Part shown: piece by piece, positions 51,147 through 59,772 of the stretch
How positions within the stretch are numbered: the stretch's first letter is position 1
How the letters are laid out: each line of letters begins with the position of its first letter
Assembly: GCF_900095845.1 (NCBI RefSeq)
Contig: NZ_FMIX01000004.1
Location: forward strand, 565,501 to 629,500
Direction: 5' to 3'
Length of the DNA: 64,000 bases
DNA from: Streptococcus timonensis
Lineage (GTDB): Bacteria; Bacillota; Bacilli; Lactobacillales; Streptococcaceae
Notes under the pieces: model-generated
Database searches by the model: none
Seen by the model: the letters and a program-made list of their open reading frames with translations, nothing else
Told to the model about the DNA's origin: nothing
Program-made: the position numbers and the translations under genes

Positions 51147-51350
51147 ATGGAAAATATTTATAACACTACTATCTCTACTATTAATCCCAGTGTTATGGAA
51201 GATGTTTATATAGAAGAGCAATTTGATGAAGCGGAGCTAGCAGGTTTCACTACTGCGGGTTCATTTGCGACTGGAGGTAGCTTTGCATGTGCTGGTAGTT
51301 GCGGTAGCTCTATATCAACTGGTTCCTCAGTATCTACTGCAGGTAACTAA
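51147..51350 (+). CDS. RiPP precursor peptide 3 (67 aa)
   Basis: The ATG at 51147 follows AAAAAGGGTATTG; an in-frame TTG six bases upstream is less likely. The 67-residue peptide has a related leader (YIEEQFDEAELAG) and a longer core of FTTAGSFATGGSFACAGSCG followed by a Ser/Thr-rich end. It has two Cys. The leader diverges from the other two after EEQ, so it may be a partner peptide rather than a paralogue. Confidence 0.85.
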   Translation: MENIYNTTISTINPSVMEDVYIEEQFDEAELAGFTTAGSFATGGSFACAGSCGSSISTGSSVSTAGN

Positions 51351-51356
51351 TCTATT

Positions 51357-51535
51357 ATGAAAAAAACATTTAGAACCCTAACGAGTGGGTTTGGAAATTC
51401 AGATGATGTTATTCGGCTAAGGCTTGACATAACTTCCTCTAACGGGTTTATAATAAGGTGGTCGAAGTAAAAGCTATTGTTGATGATCAAACTGGAGAAG
51501 TTAGATTATTTGTGGATCCAGACATGCTTAGGTAG
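51357..51535 (+). pseudogene. Two short degraded frames after the precursors
   Basis: An ATG frame of 37 codons (TSGFGNSDDVIRLRLDITSS) ends at TAA. An overlapping frame continues as VVEVKAIVDDQTGEVRLFVD to a TAG at 51535. They look like one frameshifted gene. No ribosome site is evident and no family is recognised. Non-coding sequence follows. Confidence 0.4.
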
Positions 51536-51654
51536 CAATAACTAAATAAATATCTCCCCCTGGTTTGGCTACTTGAAGGTATTACTTTGATTTTTCTAAT
51601 TATTTAATAGACCTATTAAATAATTTTGTTATAAAACTGTAAATTCAACTTAAA

Positions 51655-51790
51655 ATTGAATTTTGAAACTGGGCAAAAACTCAATTTCAGGAGAAAATGA
51701 AGTAAATCTTTCCACAATAAAACGTATAGTATCAAGGTTTTAACACTTGATATTATGCGTTTTTTTGATTTTAAAGATTTTTTACCCAGT
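51655..51790. repeat. Imperfect inverted repeat, right member (with terminator-like hairpin)
   Basis: The reverse complement of this region matches 28215-28310. It holds a long hairpin, AACGTATAGTATCAAG with CTTGATATTATGCGTT, followed by TTTTTTT, so it can also terminate precursor transcription. Confidence 0.65.
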
Positions 51791-51842
51791 CTCCATGATT
51801 TCTAAATGTTGCAATAGTATTATAAAGTAAAAAGAAATTGCC

Positions 51843-51986
51843 ATGGTTGGAGACCATATCAAATCTTTACGAAAGTCACTTGACATGACACAACCATAAT
51901 TTGCACGAATTTGGGATACTTTATGCAATACCATTAGTCGTTACTAGAACGGTACAAGTCTAATTTTAGCAGAACTGATATTATAG
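51843..51986 (+). pseudogene. Decayed Xre-type HTH regulator
   Basis: The ATG frame gives MVGDHIKSLRKSLDMTQP, a TAA, FARIWDTLCNTISRY, a TAG, then NGTSLILAEL before another stop. The spacing is that of an Xre helix-turn-helix, now broken by stops. It is probably an ICE regulator that decayed when cargo entered. Confidence 0.7.
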
Positions 51987-52038
51987 TATTTGCCAGAAGT
52001 TCAACGTATCCTCCGTAGATATTATGGGTGGAGAAAAG

Positions 52039-52287
52039 ATGTTAAATACAGTTGAAGATTACGAACTGACTTTAATCAAGGAATGTGGGAGGAATATCTT
52101 AACTCGACTTTATCGTTATCAATACATTCAATATATTTCCTTTGATGATGTGACTAATCCGTGGATTTTGATGAATGATGACATGTCTGTTATAGTGAAT
52201 ACCAACATCTATCTGCTGTCTACTTTAGAAGAACTGCAACGTTACAGTAGATGTATCGTGTACATGCTAAAAAAATCAGAAAAGTGA
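52039..52287 (+). CDS. Hypothetical ICE protein (82 aa)
   Basis: The ATG at 52039 follows GGTGGAG; an ATG five codons earlier is less well placed. The 82-residue protein reads NTVEDYELTLIKECGRNILT and ends LSTLEELQRYSRCIVYMLKK. It resembles small ICE proteins of unknown function. It is the only intact frame in a decayed stretch. Confidence 0.5.
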   Translation: MLNTVEDYELTLIKECGRNILTRLYRYQYIQYISFDDVTNPWILMNDDMSVIVNTNIYLLSTLEELQRYSRCIVYMLKKSEK

Positions 52288-52298
52288 ATGGTAGCTTA

Positions 52299-52690
52299 AT
52301 GAATTTACATGATTATAGTGAGAATGAGTTTGCCCGTGCCGTAGATCGCAATATTCGAATACTAATGAAAGGATAGTAAATGTGCCAAAATCCAATAGTT
52401 ATCTTACTACGTGGACAATGCGAAGTATAAAGACAACTGTTTATTATATCAAACTTAAAGAGTTTCAGGGCAATATAATCATTATTGATGGTTATAATTT
52501 TGGAGCGCAGCATCCACATTATCTGAATCTCCAATAATTTATGGAAAGGATAGTATTGAAAACACCAAACGATTTTCAGGTAAACTGGTGGATTCCTTTG
52601 TAGAAAAATTAAGTGATATGAGCTATAATCTTTTAATCAAGGTAAACTTGCGAACGGTTGACGAACCAAAGAACTAACAGAATTATTGAA
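52299..52690 (+). pseudogene. Stretch of broken ICE gene fragments
   Basis: A short MNLHDYSG frame continues in another frame as NEFARAVDRNIRILMKG. It is followed by a 51-codon GTG frame (52382-52537, PKSNSYLTTWTMRSIKTTVY) and a shifted fragment (FSGKLVDSFVEKLSDMSYNL). All are interrupted. They look like several small ICE genes in decay; none is identified. Confidence 0.4.
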
Positions 52691-52765
52691 AAGTAAGAGG
52701 ATAATGTTCAATTAGATTTAATCACCACAAAATCTGAACTGTTCAATTATAGCATACTTATCTAA

Positions 52766-53065
52766 AATAAAGGACTATATGCTATTAATTTCGACTAGAC
52801 ACGAGCGAATACTAGAGAACTTCATGACCTAATAGTGAACAGTATCGTTGATAATACACGACAACTGGAAGAATTAGCTATCTTTGAAAGAATTCAAATT
52901 TATCAAAGAGATAGAAGTTGTGTATATGATTCAAAAGAAGATAAGACTTCAGCAGCAGATATTCTTCAAGACTTACTGTTTGGCGAGTGGAGTCAGGTAG
53001 AGAAGAATATGCTTAAATTAGGAGAAGAAAGATTGAAAGATTTAACTAATCGAAATGGTTGTTAG
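52766..53065 (+). pseudogene. Right copy of the duplicated ICE gene, with an in-frame stop
   Basis: GLYAINFD, then TAG, then TRANTRELHDLIVNSIVDNT and the rest are nearly identical to the gene at 27831-28163 (YAINSDQARATLKEHHDFIV). The last 76 codons from a GTG at 52835 are open and could be translated. The two copies bracket the cargo island. Confidence 0.7.
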
Positions 53066-53092
53066 ATCATGAGTTTTAAAATATAGTCTATT

Positions 53093-53127
53093 GGATCGTC
53101 ATTAAAAAAATAACGATCCTTTTTTTA
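53093..53127 (+). terminator. Terminator before the repressor-polymerase operon
   Basis: GGATCGT pairs with ACGATCC over a 13-base A-rich loop, followed by seven T. Confidence 0.8.
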
Positions 53128-53320
53128 TTTTCTATTTTTTCTGGTTCTTTATCTTTTTCAAAAGTTATAACTTTCTTAAGTGATGGTTTCCTAACAATGT
53201 AAGTACAAATTAAGCACAGTTTATGATTATTTTAAATCTTGGGGGGTTATTAAACTCTTGATTTTTTCAACAAGCTATGGTATTCTTTTGTTAGTTAATA
53301 AACTTACAAAAGGAGAACAA

Positions 53321-54004
53321 ATGTTTTCACCTACTAAATTAAAAGAAAAAAGAGAAAGTCAAGGATTATCTCAATCTCAACTTGCATCCAGTTTGGGAAT
53401 TAGTAGAGCTTCGTACTTTAATTGGGAATCAGGTAAAACAAAACCGAATCAAAATAATCTAAGCAAATTGAGTGAGATTTTGAATGTAGACCCTCGATAT
53501 TTTGAATCAGAGTATGAAATAGTAGAAACCTATCTCAAACTAACGGAAAGGAATCAAGAAGCAACACTTCATTATGCTAAAGAACTGCTGAACAATCAAA
53601 ACTTCAAAGTTTTAGAAGTTTCTGAACGATTTGCTTATAAGGTCTATGAAAAATTATCAGCTGGTACAGGAACAGCTTATTTTGATGATGGTAATTACGA
53701 TACAGTTTACTTCAATCATCAATTTGATTATGACTTTGCATCATGGGTGTTTGGTAATTCAATGGAACCGACATATGAAAATGGTTCAGTTGCTCTTATT
53801 AAGCAAACAGGATTTGATTATGACGGAGCTATTTATGCGATAGATTGGGATGGTCAAACTTATATAAAGAAAGTTTATCGTGAAGAAAATGGGCTTCGTT
53901 TAGTTTCACTCAATCGGAACTATTCAGATAAGTTTGCGCCATATGATGAGAATCCTCGCATTATAGGGAAAATCATTGGGAACTTTATGCCTTTAGAGGA
54001 CTAA
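53321..54004 (+). CDS. LexA/UmuD-like HTH repressor with S24 peptidase domain
   Basis: The ATG at 53321 follows AAAGGAG. The 227-residue protein has an Xre helix-turn-helix (about 5-60; SQSQLASSLGISRASYFNW). Its S24 peptidase domain has the Ser nucleophile in GNSMEPTYENG (about 147) and the Lys in QTYIKKVYR (about 182). Such proteins repress the operon and cleave themselves in response to RecA. The Y-family polymerase lies 2 bases downstream, so it is probably an SOS-like control unit carried by the ICE. Confidence 0.9.
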   Translation: MFSPTKLKEKRESQGLSQSQLASSLGISRASYFNWESGKTKPNQNNLSKLSEILNVDPRYFESEYEIVETYLKLTERNQEATLHYAKELLNNQNFKVLEVSERFAYKVYEKLSAGTGTAYFDDGNYDTVYFNHQFDYDFASWVFGNSMEPTYENGSVALIKQTGFDYDGAIYAIDWDGQTYIKKVYREENGLRLVSLNRNYSDKFAPYDENPRIIGKIIGNFMPLED

Positions 54005-54006
54005 GT

Positions 54007-55422
54007 ATGAGTTGGTTTGATTATAGTCTCGAACCTAAAAGTGACATTGCCTTTATTGATATGAAATCTTTTTACGCAAGTGTAGAATGTGTAGATAGAG
54101 GATTACACCCACTTAAGACTTCGCTTTGTGTTATGAGCCGTGCAGATAATTCTGCTGGTTTAATCCTTGCTTCCTCTCCTATGTTTAAAAAGGTATTTGG
54201 GAAATCAAATGTTGGACGTTCCTATGATTTACCATTTGATATAAAGACTCGAAAATTTTCTTACTATAATGCTAGAAAACAAGGCTTACCGACAACGATA
54301 GATTATGTCCGTTATATTGAGGAATGGGCAAAATCAACTGTGATTGTTCCTCCGAGAATGGATACTTATATTGAAGTCAATATGGATATTCAAAAAATCT
54401 TTCAAGATTTTGCGGCACCAGACGATATTTATCCCTATTCAATTGATGAAGGATTTATTGATTTAACCAGTTCATTAAATTATTTTGTGTCAGATAAAAG
54501 TATTGGACGGAAAGATAAGTTAGATATCATTTCAGCTGCAATGCAAAAAAAGATCTGGAGAAAAACAGGAATCTATTCTACGGTAGGTATGTCTAATGCC
54601 AATCCCTTATTAGCTAAGTTGGCACTTGATAATGAAGCTAAAAGAACTCCGACAATGAGAGCCAATTGGTCCTATGAAGATGTTGAAAAGAAAGTATGGA
54701 CTATTCCTAAAATGACAGATTTCTGGGGAATTGGAAATCGAATGGAGAAGAGATTACATAATCTAAGTATCTTTTCGATTAAAGAATTGGCACAGGCTAA
54801 TCCAGACTTGATAAAAAAAGAGCTTGGCATTATGGGTCTAGAGTTATGGTTTCATGCCAATGGGATTGACGAAAGCAATGTTCATAAACCATATAAGCCG
54901 AAGTCAAAAGGGATAGGGAACTCGCAAGTTTTACCTAGAGATTATGTAAAGCAAAGAGATATTGAAATTATACTTCGTGAAATGGCAGAACAAGTTGCGG
55001 TTAGATTGAGAAGAGCAGGTAAAAAAGCAACAGTCGTTTCTATACACTTAGGGTATTCTAAAGTGGAACAGAAGAGATCTATTCATACTCAAATGAAGAT
55101 TGAGCCGACCAATCAAACAGCACAACTGACAAACTACGTTTTAAAGTTATTTCATACTAAATATACTTCAGGTGCAATCAGGAATGTTGCAGTTAACTAT
55201 TCAGGTTTAGTAGACGGATCTTTTGGATTGATTTCATTGTTTGATGATATTGAGAAAATAGAAAAAGAAGAAAGGCTCCAGTCCGCAATCGATGCTATTC
55301 GAACAGAATTTGGTTTTACTTCATTATTGAAAGGAAATGCCCTAGACCAGGCTTCTAGAACAATTGCAAGGAGTAAACTCATCGGAGGACATTCAGCTGG
55401 AGGATTAGATGGGCTAAAATGA
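54007..55422 (+). CDS. Y-family DNA polymerase (UmuC/ImpB-like)
   Basis: The 471-residue protein has the Y-family motifs FIDMKSFYASVEC (about 16-28, first catalytic Asp) and PYSIDEGFIDLTS (about 143-155, second catalytic Asp and Glu). These are followed by a thumb region FWGIGNRMEKRL (about 238) and a little-finger-like end. It performs translesion synthesis. It overlaps the next gene by 4 bases. Mobile-element copies may help replication or raise mutation during stress. Confidence 0.93.
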   Translation: MSWFDYSLEPKSDIAFIDMKSFYASVECVDRGLHPLKTSLCVMSRADNSAGLILASSPMFKKVFGKSNVGRSYDLPFDIKTRKFSYYNARKQGLPTTIDYVRYIEEWAKSTVIVPPRMDTYIEVNMDIQKIFQDFAAPDDIYPYSIDEGFIDLTSSLNYFVSDKSIGRKDKLDIISAAMQKKIWRKTGIYSTVGMSNANPLLAKLALDNEAKRTPTMRANWSYEDVEKKVWTIPKMTDFWGIGNRMEKRLHNLSIFSIKELAQANPDLIKKELGIMGLELWFHANGIDESNVHKPYKPKSKGIGNSQVLPRDYVKQRDIEIILREMAEQVAVRLRRAGKKATVVSIHLGYSKVEQKRSIHTQMKIEPTNQTAQLTNYVLKLFHTKYTSGAIRNVAVNYSGLVDGSFGLISLFDDIEKIEKEERLQSAIDAIRTEFGFTSLLKGNALDQASRTIARSKLIGGHSAGGLDGLK

Positions 55423-55796
55423 TAAATCGTTCTTATTTACCTTTTTTGTCTGCAAGAGAGTATCAAGATCGTGGAATGGCTAAGTGGATGGGATTCTTTT
55501 TGTCAGAGCATTCAAGTTCTCTTTGGGAAGAAAAAAATAAAGATGATATCTCCATTTCCCTATCAATGGAAGAGAAAGTTCTATTTGTTCGTCAACTTTA
55601 TACGAATGTATTCCCTGCAACTTTTGTTTTTAAGCATTCAAGTAGAAGAAAAGTAGTATCAGGTATTGTAAAAGAAATTAGAAAAGAGTCTATATCTATT
55701 AAAACAGACACTGGTTTTCTACGATTAAAATGGGAAGATATACTCGATATTCAGATAGAAGGAGAGAGTCTAGATGAATCGGAAAGAATTATATGA
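55419..55796 (+). CDS. YolD-like small protein (125 aa)
   Basis: The 125-residue protein starts in the polymerase stop region (ATGATAA) and has a YolD-like C-terminal part (VSGIVKEIRKESISIKTDTG). Such genes commonly follow UmuC-like polymerases in Firmicutes. Its function is not established. It overlaps the next gene by 23 bases. Confidence 0.7.
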   Translation: MINRSYLPFLSAREYQDRGMAKWMGFFLSEHSSSLWEEKNKDDISISLSMEEKVLFVRQLYTNVFPATFVFKHSSRRKVVSGIVKEIRKESISIKTDTGFLRLKWEDILDIQIEGESLDESERII

Positions 55797-56064
55797 TGAT
55801 AAATTGCAACTAGATTATTTTTCGGATTCTTATTTACGGTTTGAATCAGATTTTTACAAGTATTCAGCTTTAGATATACCATTAACATTTATCACTGATG
55901 ACATTTTACGCACAATGGCTATGTCTCAAAAACATTATTTTAAACTTAATAAAAGCAAATCTTTAGACGGTCGTGATCATTACTTTGTTTTTTCTATCAA
56001 GATGAACAAAGACAGTAGTGGCATTAGACAGTATGAATATCAGAGACATTGTTTTAATTTGTAA
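55774..56064 (+). CDS. Conserved hypothetical protein of the polymerase operon (DUF5960-like, 96 aa)
   Basis: The 96-residue protein overlaps the YolD-like gene and ends the operon at a terminator. It reads DIPLTFITDDILRTMAMSQK in the middle. Streptococcal ICEs often carry this small protein behind a UmuC-like gene. Its role is unknown. Confidence 0.65.
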   Translation: MNRKELYDDKLQLDYFSDSYLRFESDFYKYSALDIPLTFITDDILRTMAMSQKHYFKLNKSKSLDGRDHYFVFSIKMNKDSSGIRQYEYQRHCFNL

Positions 56065-56085
56065 GAGTCCGACAGGGCTCTTTTT
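56065..56085 (+). terminator. Terminator of the polymerase operon
   Basis: AGAGTCC and GGGCTCT pair over a GACA loop (one wobble), followed by TTTTT. Confidence 0.8.
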
Positions 56086-56144
56086 CTGTGATAATTTTAT
56101 CAAAAAGTATTTGTTATACTTTTTTTTAATTTAGATTTATCTTG

Positions 56145-56335
56145 GGGGTTTGGGGGCGTGCCACCACATTGTCATATCGTTTGTTTTTTTGAACCGTGAG
56201 GTTTGAAATGGCAGACGATATGATATTTGGGATATTGTGGACACAATATCTGAGCTCGCAAAGCCTTACAAAAATGTTGAATCTATTTTGTAAAACGTAC
56301 TGACAGTGTCTGTAAGCTTACATTGTCAGTACAGG
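56145..56335. other. Probable origin of transfer (oriT)
   Basis: The non-coding stretch just before the mobilisation genes holds G-runs (GGGGGTTTGGGGGCGTGCC) and three inverted repeats: CATATCGT/ACGATATG (56173/56215), GATATTGT/ACAATATC (56231/56243) and GTACTGACAGTGT/ACATTGTCAGTAC (56297/56320, one wobble). Clusters of inverted repeats before a MobC-relaxase operon are the usual oriT layout. The nick site cannot be placed by eye. Confidence 0.65.
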
Positions 56336-56359
56336 TATCAATGAAGGAGGAAAAATCAT

Positions 56360-56716
56360 GTGAAAAGAGATATACGTAGTATTCGGAAACAATTTCGCTT
56401 AACAGAAACGGAAGAAAAACAAATACTAGATTTAATGAGAGAGAAAGGAGAGGATAATTTTTCTGATTTTCTCCGTAAAAGCTTACTATTGTCTAATGGA
56501 CAAAAACAGATAGAAAAATGGTTCAACCTTTGGAAAAAACAAAAGTTGGAACAAATTAGCCGTGATGTTCATGAAGTATTCATAATTGCTAAAACAAATC
56601 ATCAGGTTACTCACGAACATGTTTCTATTTTGTTAACTTGTATTCAGGAATTAATTAAAGAGGTAGAAAAAACAGGTTCTCTTAGTGAAGATTTTCGTAA
56701 CAAATACATGAGGTAG
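56360..56716 (+). CDS. MobC-like mobilisation accessory protein 1
   Basis: The gene starts at GTG 10 bases after GGAGG; the ATG two bases earlier gives only ATG-TGA. The 118-residue protein has a ribbon-helix-helix-like N-terminus (RLTETEEKQILDLMREKG, about 14-31; FSDFLRKSLL) and a helical rest. Such proteins bind oriT and help the relaxase. It is the first gene of the mobilisation operon. Confidence 0.75.
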   Translation: MKRDIRSIRKQFRLTETEEKQILDLMREKGEDNFSDFLRKSLLLSNGQKQIEKWFNLWKKQKLEQISRDVHEVFIIAKTNHQVTHEHVSILLTCIQELIKEVEKTGSLSEDFRNKYMR

Positions 56717-56720
56717 TAGA

Positions 56721-57086
56721 GTGGAGCACCGATATAGAACAAATTTAAAAAAAGTCTTTTTATCTGACCTAGAATTAGTCAAATTAAATGAAAATATCTC
56801 AAAAAGTAACTGCTTATCATTCTCAGAATATGCTAGACGAACTCTACTAGATCCTGGTATAAATTTTATCACCATTGATACAAATAGTTATCAAGATTTG
56901 ATTTTTGAATTAAAACGAATCGGAAATAATATTAATCAAATAGCTAGAAGCATAAATTATTCGAATTTAATAACGGAAGTTGAATTAAATGAGTTGAGAA
57001 AAGGTATAGAAGAGTTAATAGTAGAAGTGGAGAAAGATTTTCTTATTCGATCTGAAAAATTGAGGAAATTTTATGGTCATCACTAA
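56721..57086 (+). CDS. MobC-like mobilisation protein 2
   Basis: The 121-residue protein starts at GTG and has an RHH-like N-terminus (SDLELVKLNENISKSNCLSF, about 14-33; SEYARRTLL). It also has the GNNINQIARSINYS motif (about 72-85) typical of MobC. It overlaps the relaxase gene by 14 bases. It probably recruits the relaxase to oriT. Confidence 0.85.
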   Translation: MEHRYRTNLKKVFLSDLELVKLNENISKSNCLSFSEYARRTLLDPGINFITIDTNSYQDLIFELKRIGNNINQIARSINYSNLITEVELNELRKGIEELIVEVEKDFLIRSEKLRKFYGHH

Positions 57087-58902
57087 ACACTTTGCGATTC
57101 ATGGAAAAAATTATCGTAGTAAACTAATCAAATATATTTTGAATCCAAGTAAAACAAAAAATCTAACACTAGTTTCAGATTTTGGTATGAGAAATTATTT
57201 AGATTTTCCTAGTTATAAAGAACTAGTGAAGATGTACAATGATAATTTTTTAAGTAATGATACTCTTTATGAATTTCGTCATGATAGGCATGAAGTAAAT
57301 CAACGAAAAATTCATTCTCATCACATCATTCAGTCCTTTTCTCCAGATGACCATCTCACTCCTGAACAAATCAATCGAATTGGTTATGAGACAGCTAAAG
57401 AGTTGACAGCAGGTAGATTTCGTTTTATTGTAGCAACTCATGTCGATAAAGATCATATCCACAATCACATCATCCTAAATTCAATTGATCAGAATTCTGA
57501 TAAAAAATTTCTATGGGATTATAAAGCAGAACGTAATCTAAGAATGGTTTCAGATCGTCTTTCAAAAATTGTAGGCGCAAAAATTATAGAAAATCGTTAT
57601 TCTCATCATCAGTATGAAGTTTATCGCAAAACAAATTACAAATATGAAATAAAACAACGAGTATATTTTCTAATCGAGAACTCGAAAAATTTTGAAGATT
57701 TCAAGAAAAAAGCAAAAGCTTTACATTTAAAAATTGATTTTAGACACAAGCATGTTACTTTTTTTATGACTGATTCAAATATGAAACAAGTCGTACGTGA
57801 TAATAAATTGAATAGAAAACAACCTTATAATGAAACATATTTTAAGAAAAAGTTTGTTCAAAGGGAAATAATAAACATCTTAGAATTTTTGCTTCCAAAA
57901 ATGAAGAATATGAATGAATTGATTCAACAAGCAGAATTTTTTGGCTTAAAAATAATTCCGAAAGCAAAACATGTTCTATTTGAGTTTGATGGGATTAAGC
58001 TTTCAGAGCAGGAATTGGTAAAATCGAATCAGTATAGTGTTAGTTATTTTCAAGACTATTTTAATAACAAAAATGAAACTTTTGTCTTAGATAATAACAA
58101 TTTAGTTGAGCTTTACAATGAAGAAAAGCTAATTAAAGAAAAAAAGTTGCCGACAGAAGATGTGGTATGGAAATCCTATCAAGATTTCAAGAGAAATAGG
58201 GATGCTGTTCATGAGTTTGAAGTAGAGTTGAATCTTAATCAAATAGAAGAAGTAGTAGACGATGGAATTTACATTAAGGTACAGTTTGGTATCCGACAAG
58301 AAGGACTTATTTTTGTACCAAATATTCAAATCACTATGGAAGAAGAAAAAGTTAAAGTATTTCTCAGAGAAACTAGTTCTTACTATGTATATCATAAAGA
58401 TTCAGCAGAAAAAAATCGCTTTATGAAAGGTAAAACTTTGATTAGACAATTTAATCTTCAGTATGAAACGCAGTATATGTATAGAAGAATTTCTCTTAGC
58501 AAAATTAAAGAAAAAATAGAACAATTAGATTTTCTTATATCTGCGGAAAATAGTTCGAATGATTTTGAAGATATAACAAATGATTTCATTGCCCAAATAT
58601 CATATCTAGAGAATATGATTGAACAAGTCCAAAATAAAATTGATGATTTAACTAATTTAGAGGAAGTATTGTTGAATAATACGACAAATAGTTCTAGCAA
58701 TTTAGAAAATAGTATTCAAGGTAAAAGTTCAGTAGATACAATAGAGAAGGATTTATGCATATATAAAGGAAAGATTGAAACACTGAAGGAACAACACAGA
58801 GAAGCAATAAATTTATTTGAAATGTTTAATAAAACAATAAAGAAATATAAGAAAAAACAAAATATGAAATCTAACAAGGAAAAAGAGATACATATAGAGT
58901 AA
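57073..58902 (+). CDS. MOBP-type relaxase
   Basis: The 609-residue protein begins MVITKHFAIHGKNYRSKLIK. It shows the relaxase motif III HVDKDHIHNHIILN (about 122-135) and an upstream HHIIQSFSPDDHLTPEQ (about 80). The rest is helical with a coiled-coil end. It nicks oriT and pilots the strand through the VirD4 channel. It is coupled to the MobC-like gene. The terminal 100 residues are Lys/Asn-rich. Confidence 0.93.
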   Translation: MVITKHFAIHGKNYRSKLIKYILNPSKTKNLTLVSDFGMRNYLDFPSYKELVKMYNDNFLSNDTLYEFRHDRHEVNQRKIHSHHIIQSFSPDDHLTPEQINRIGYETAKELTAGRFRFIVATHVDKDHIHNHIILNSIDQNSDKKFLWDYKAERNLRMVSDRLSKIVGAKIIENRYSHHQYEVYRKTNYKYEIKQRVYFLIENSKNFEDFKKKAKALHLKIDFRHKHVTFFMTDSNMKQVVRDNKLNRKQPYNETYFKKKFVQREIINILEFLLPKMKNMNELIQQAEFFGLKIIPKAKHVLFEFDGIKLSEQELVKSNQYSVSYFQDYFNNKNETFVLDNNNLVELYNEEKLIKEKKLPTEDVVWKSYQDFKRNRDAVHEFEVELNLNQIEEVVDDGIYIKVQFGIRQEGLIFVPNIQITMEEEKVKVFLRETSSYYVYHKDSAEKNRFMKGKTLIRQFNLQYETQYMYRRISLSKIKEKIEQLDFLISAENSSNDFEDITNDFIAQISYLENMIEQVQNKIDDLTNLEEVLLNNTTNSSSNLENSIQGKSSVDTIEKDLCIYKGKIETLKEQHREAINLFEMFNKTIKKYKKKQNMKSNKEKEIHIE

Positions 58903-59005
58903 ATACTTTCCTAATAAGTATGTATAAAAGACTTTCGTGTGCCAATTTGTCACATTTCATAAAATAAGAAATCAACTATACTATACTTATTTTAGGAGAC
59001 ATTAG

Positions 59006-59233
59006 ATGTTGAAAAGGATTAGAGATTTACGCGAGGATACTGATTTGACACAAGAGTATGTTGCAAAAACAATCTTAAATTGTACAAGATCAGCATATTC
59101 TAAAATGGAATCAGGTACCAGATTAATCTCTATAGATGACCTTATCAAACTTGCAGATTTTTATAATGTAAGTTTAGATTACCTTGTAGGTCGAGTGGAT
59201 AATAAAGAAGACCATTACTCCAAAAAGTATTAG
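59006..59233 (+). CDS. Small Xre-type HTH regulator (75 aa)
   Basis: AGGAGAC precedes the ATG. The 75-residue protein is a complete helix-turn-helix (DLTQEYVAKTILNCTRSAYS, about 14-33; LVGRVD at the end). It lies between the relaxase and excisionase-like genes, so it likely regulates excision or integrase expression. Confidence 0.85.
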   Translation: MLKRIRDLREDTDLTQEYVAKTILNCTRSAYSKMESGTRLISIDDLIKLADFYNVSLDYLVGRVDNKEDHYSKKY

Positions 59234-59502
59234 GTTAAGAAAGCACATTGACAATTGAATAGTCCAAAATGGTACTTTCCTCATTTGTGGAGCAGTTTTG
59301 AATGGCTCGCCATGATAAGAGCGATATTAAAACCATCAATAAAATAGAGCGATACTTTATATGCCATGATACAAATGATATACAATGATACTTCTGACCG
59401 TTCAGGCTGCCACCGTAAAAGAGCAGCAAGTGAAATTCTTATGATGACTTCATCAGTCATGCCATGGAGGTGAAAAAATCTAAGAAAGGAAGTAGTAAAA
59501 TC
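59234..59502. pseudogene. Decayed short frame before the DUF3173 gene
   Basis: In the plus direction a frame from the ATG at about 59308 reads ARHDKSDIKTINKIERYF but is broken by several stops. No other gene is visible. It may be the remains of a small ICE regulatory gene. Confidence 0.35.
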
Positions 59503-59772
59503 ATGGAAACAGTAAACTATAAAGATTTAGTTGCGATTGGTTTTCCAGAGCACACATCGAGAAATATTATTAGACAAGCAAAAAAGATTGCGGTAAAAAA
59601 GTTTGAAGAAGCTAGAAAAAATGATAAGAATGCGGTACAATTAGGATGTTCACCTTTCGATAATAAAAGGTTAGGCATTGCTCCTAAAAATATTGTAGAA
59701 AATTTAATTGGTATTTCTTTTTCAGATATAGAAGGTGAGAAAAATGGTTATATCAAAGACAAAGAAATATAA
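59503..59772 (+). CDS. DUF3173 protein, excisionase-like
   Basis: The ATG at 59503 follows AAGGAAG; an ATG 13 codons upstream is possible but does not match the family start. The 89-residue protein has the DUF3173 pattern TVNYKDLVAIGFPEHTSRNI, IIRQAKKIAVKKF, and a C-terminal RLGIAPKNIVENLIGI. In ICEs this family precedes a tyrosine integrase and probably acts as an excisionase or directionality factor. It overlaps the integrase gene. Confidence 0.82.
   Translation: METVNYKDLVAIGFPEHTSRNIIRQAKKIAVKKFEEARKNDKNAVQLGCSPFDNKRLGIAPKNIVENLIGISFSDIEGEKNGYIKDKEI

Noticed and set aside
42301..51350. Complete thiopeptide cluster
   Set aside because: No second SpaB C-terminal protein for pyridine formation and the cores are poor in Cys.
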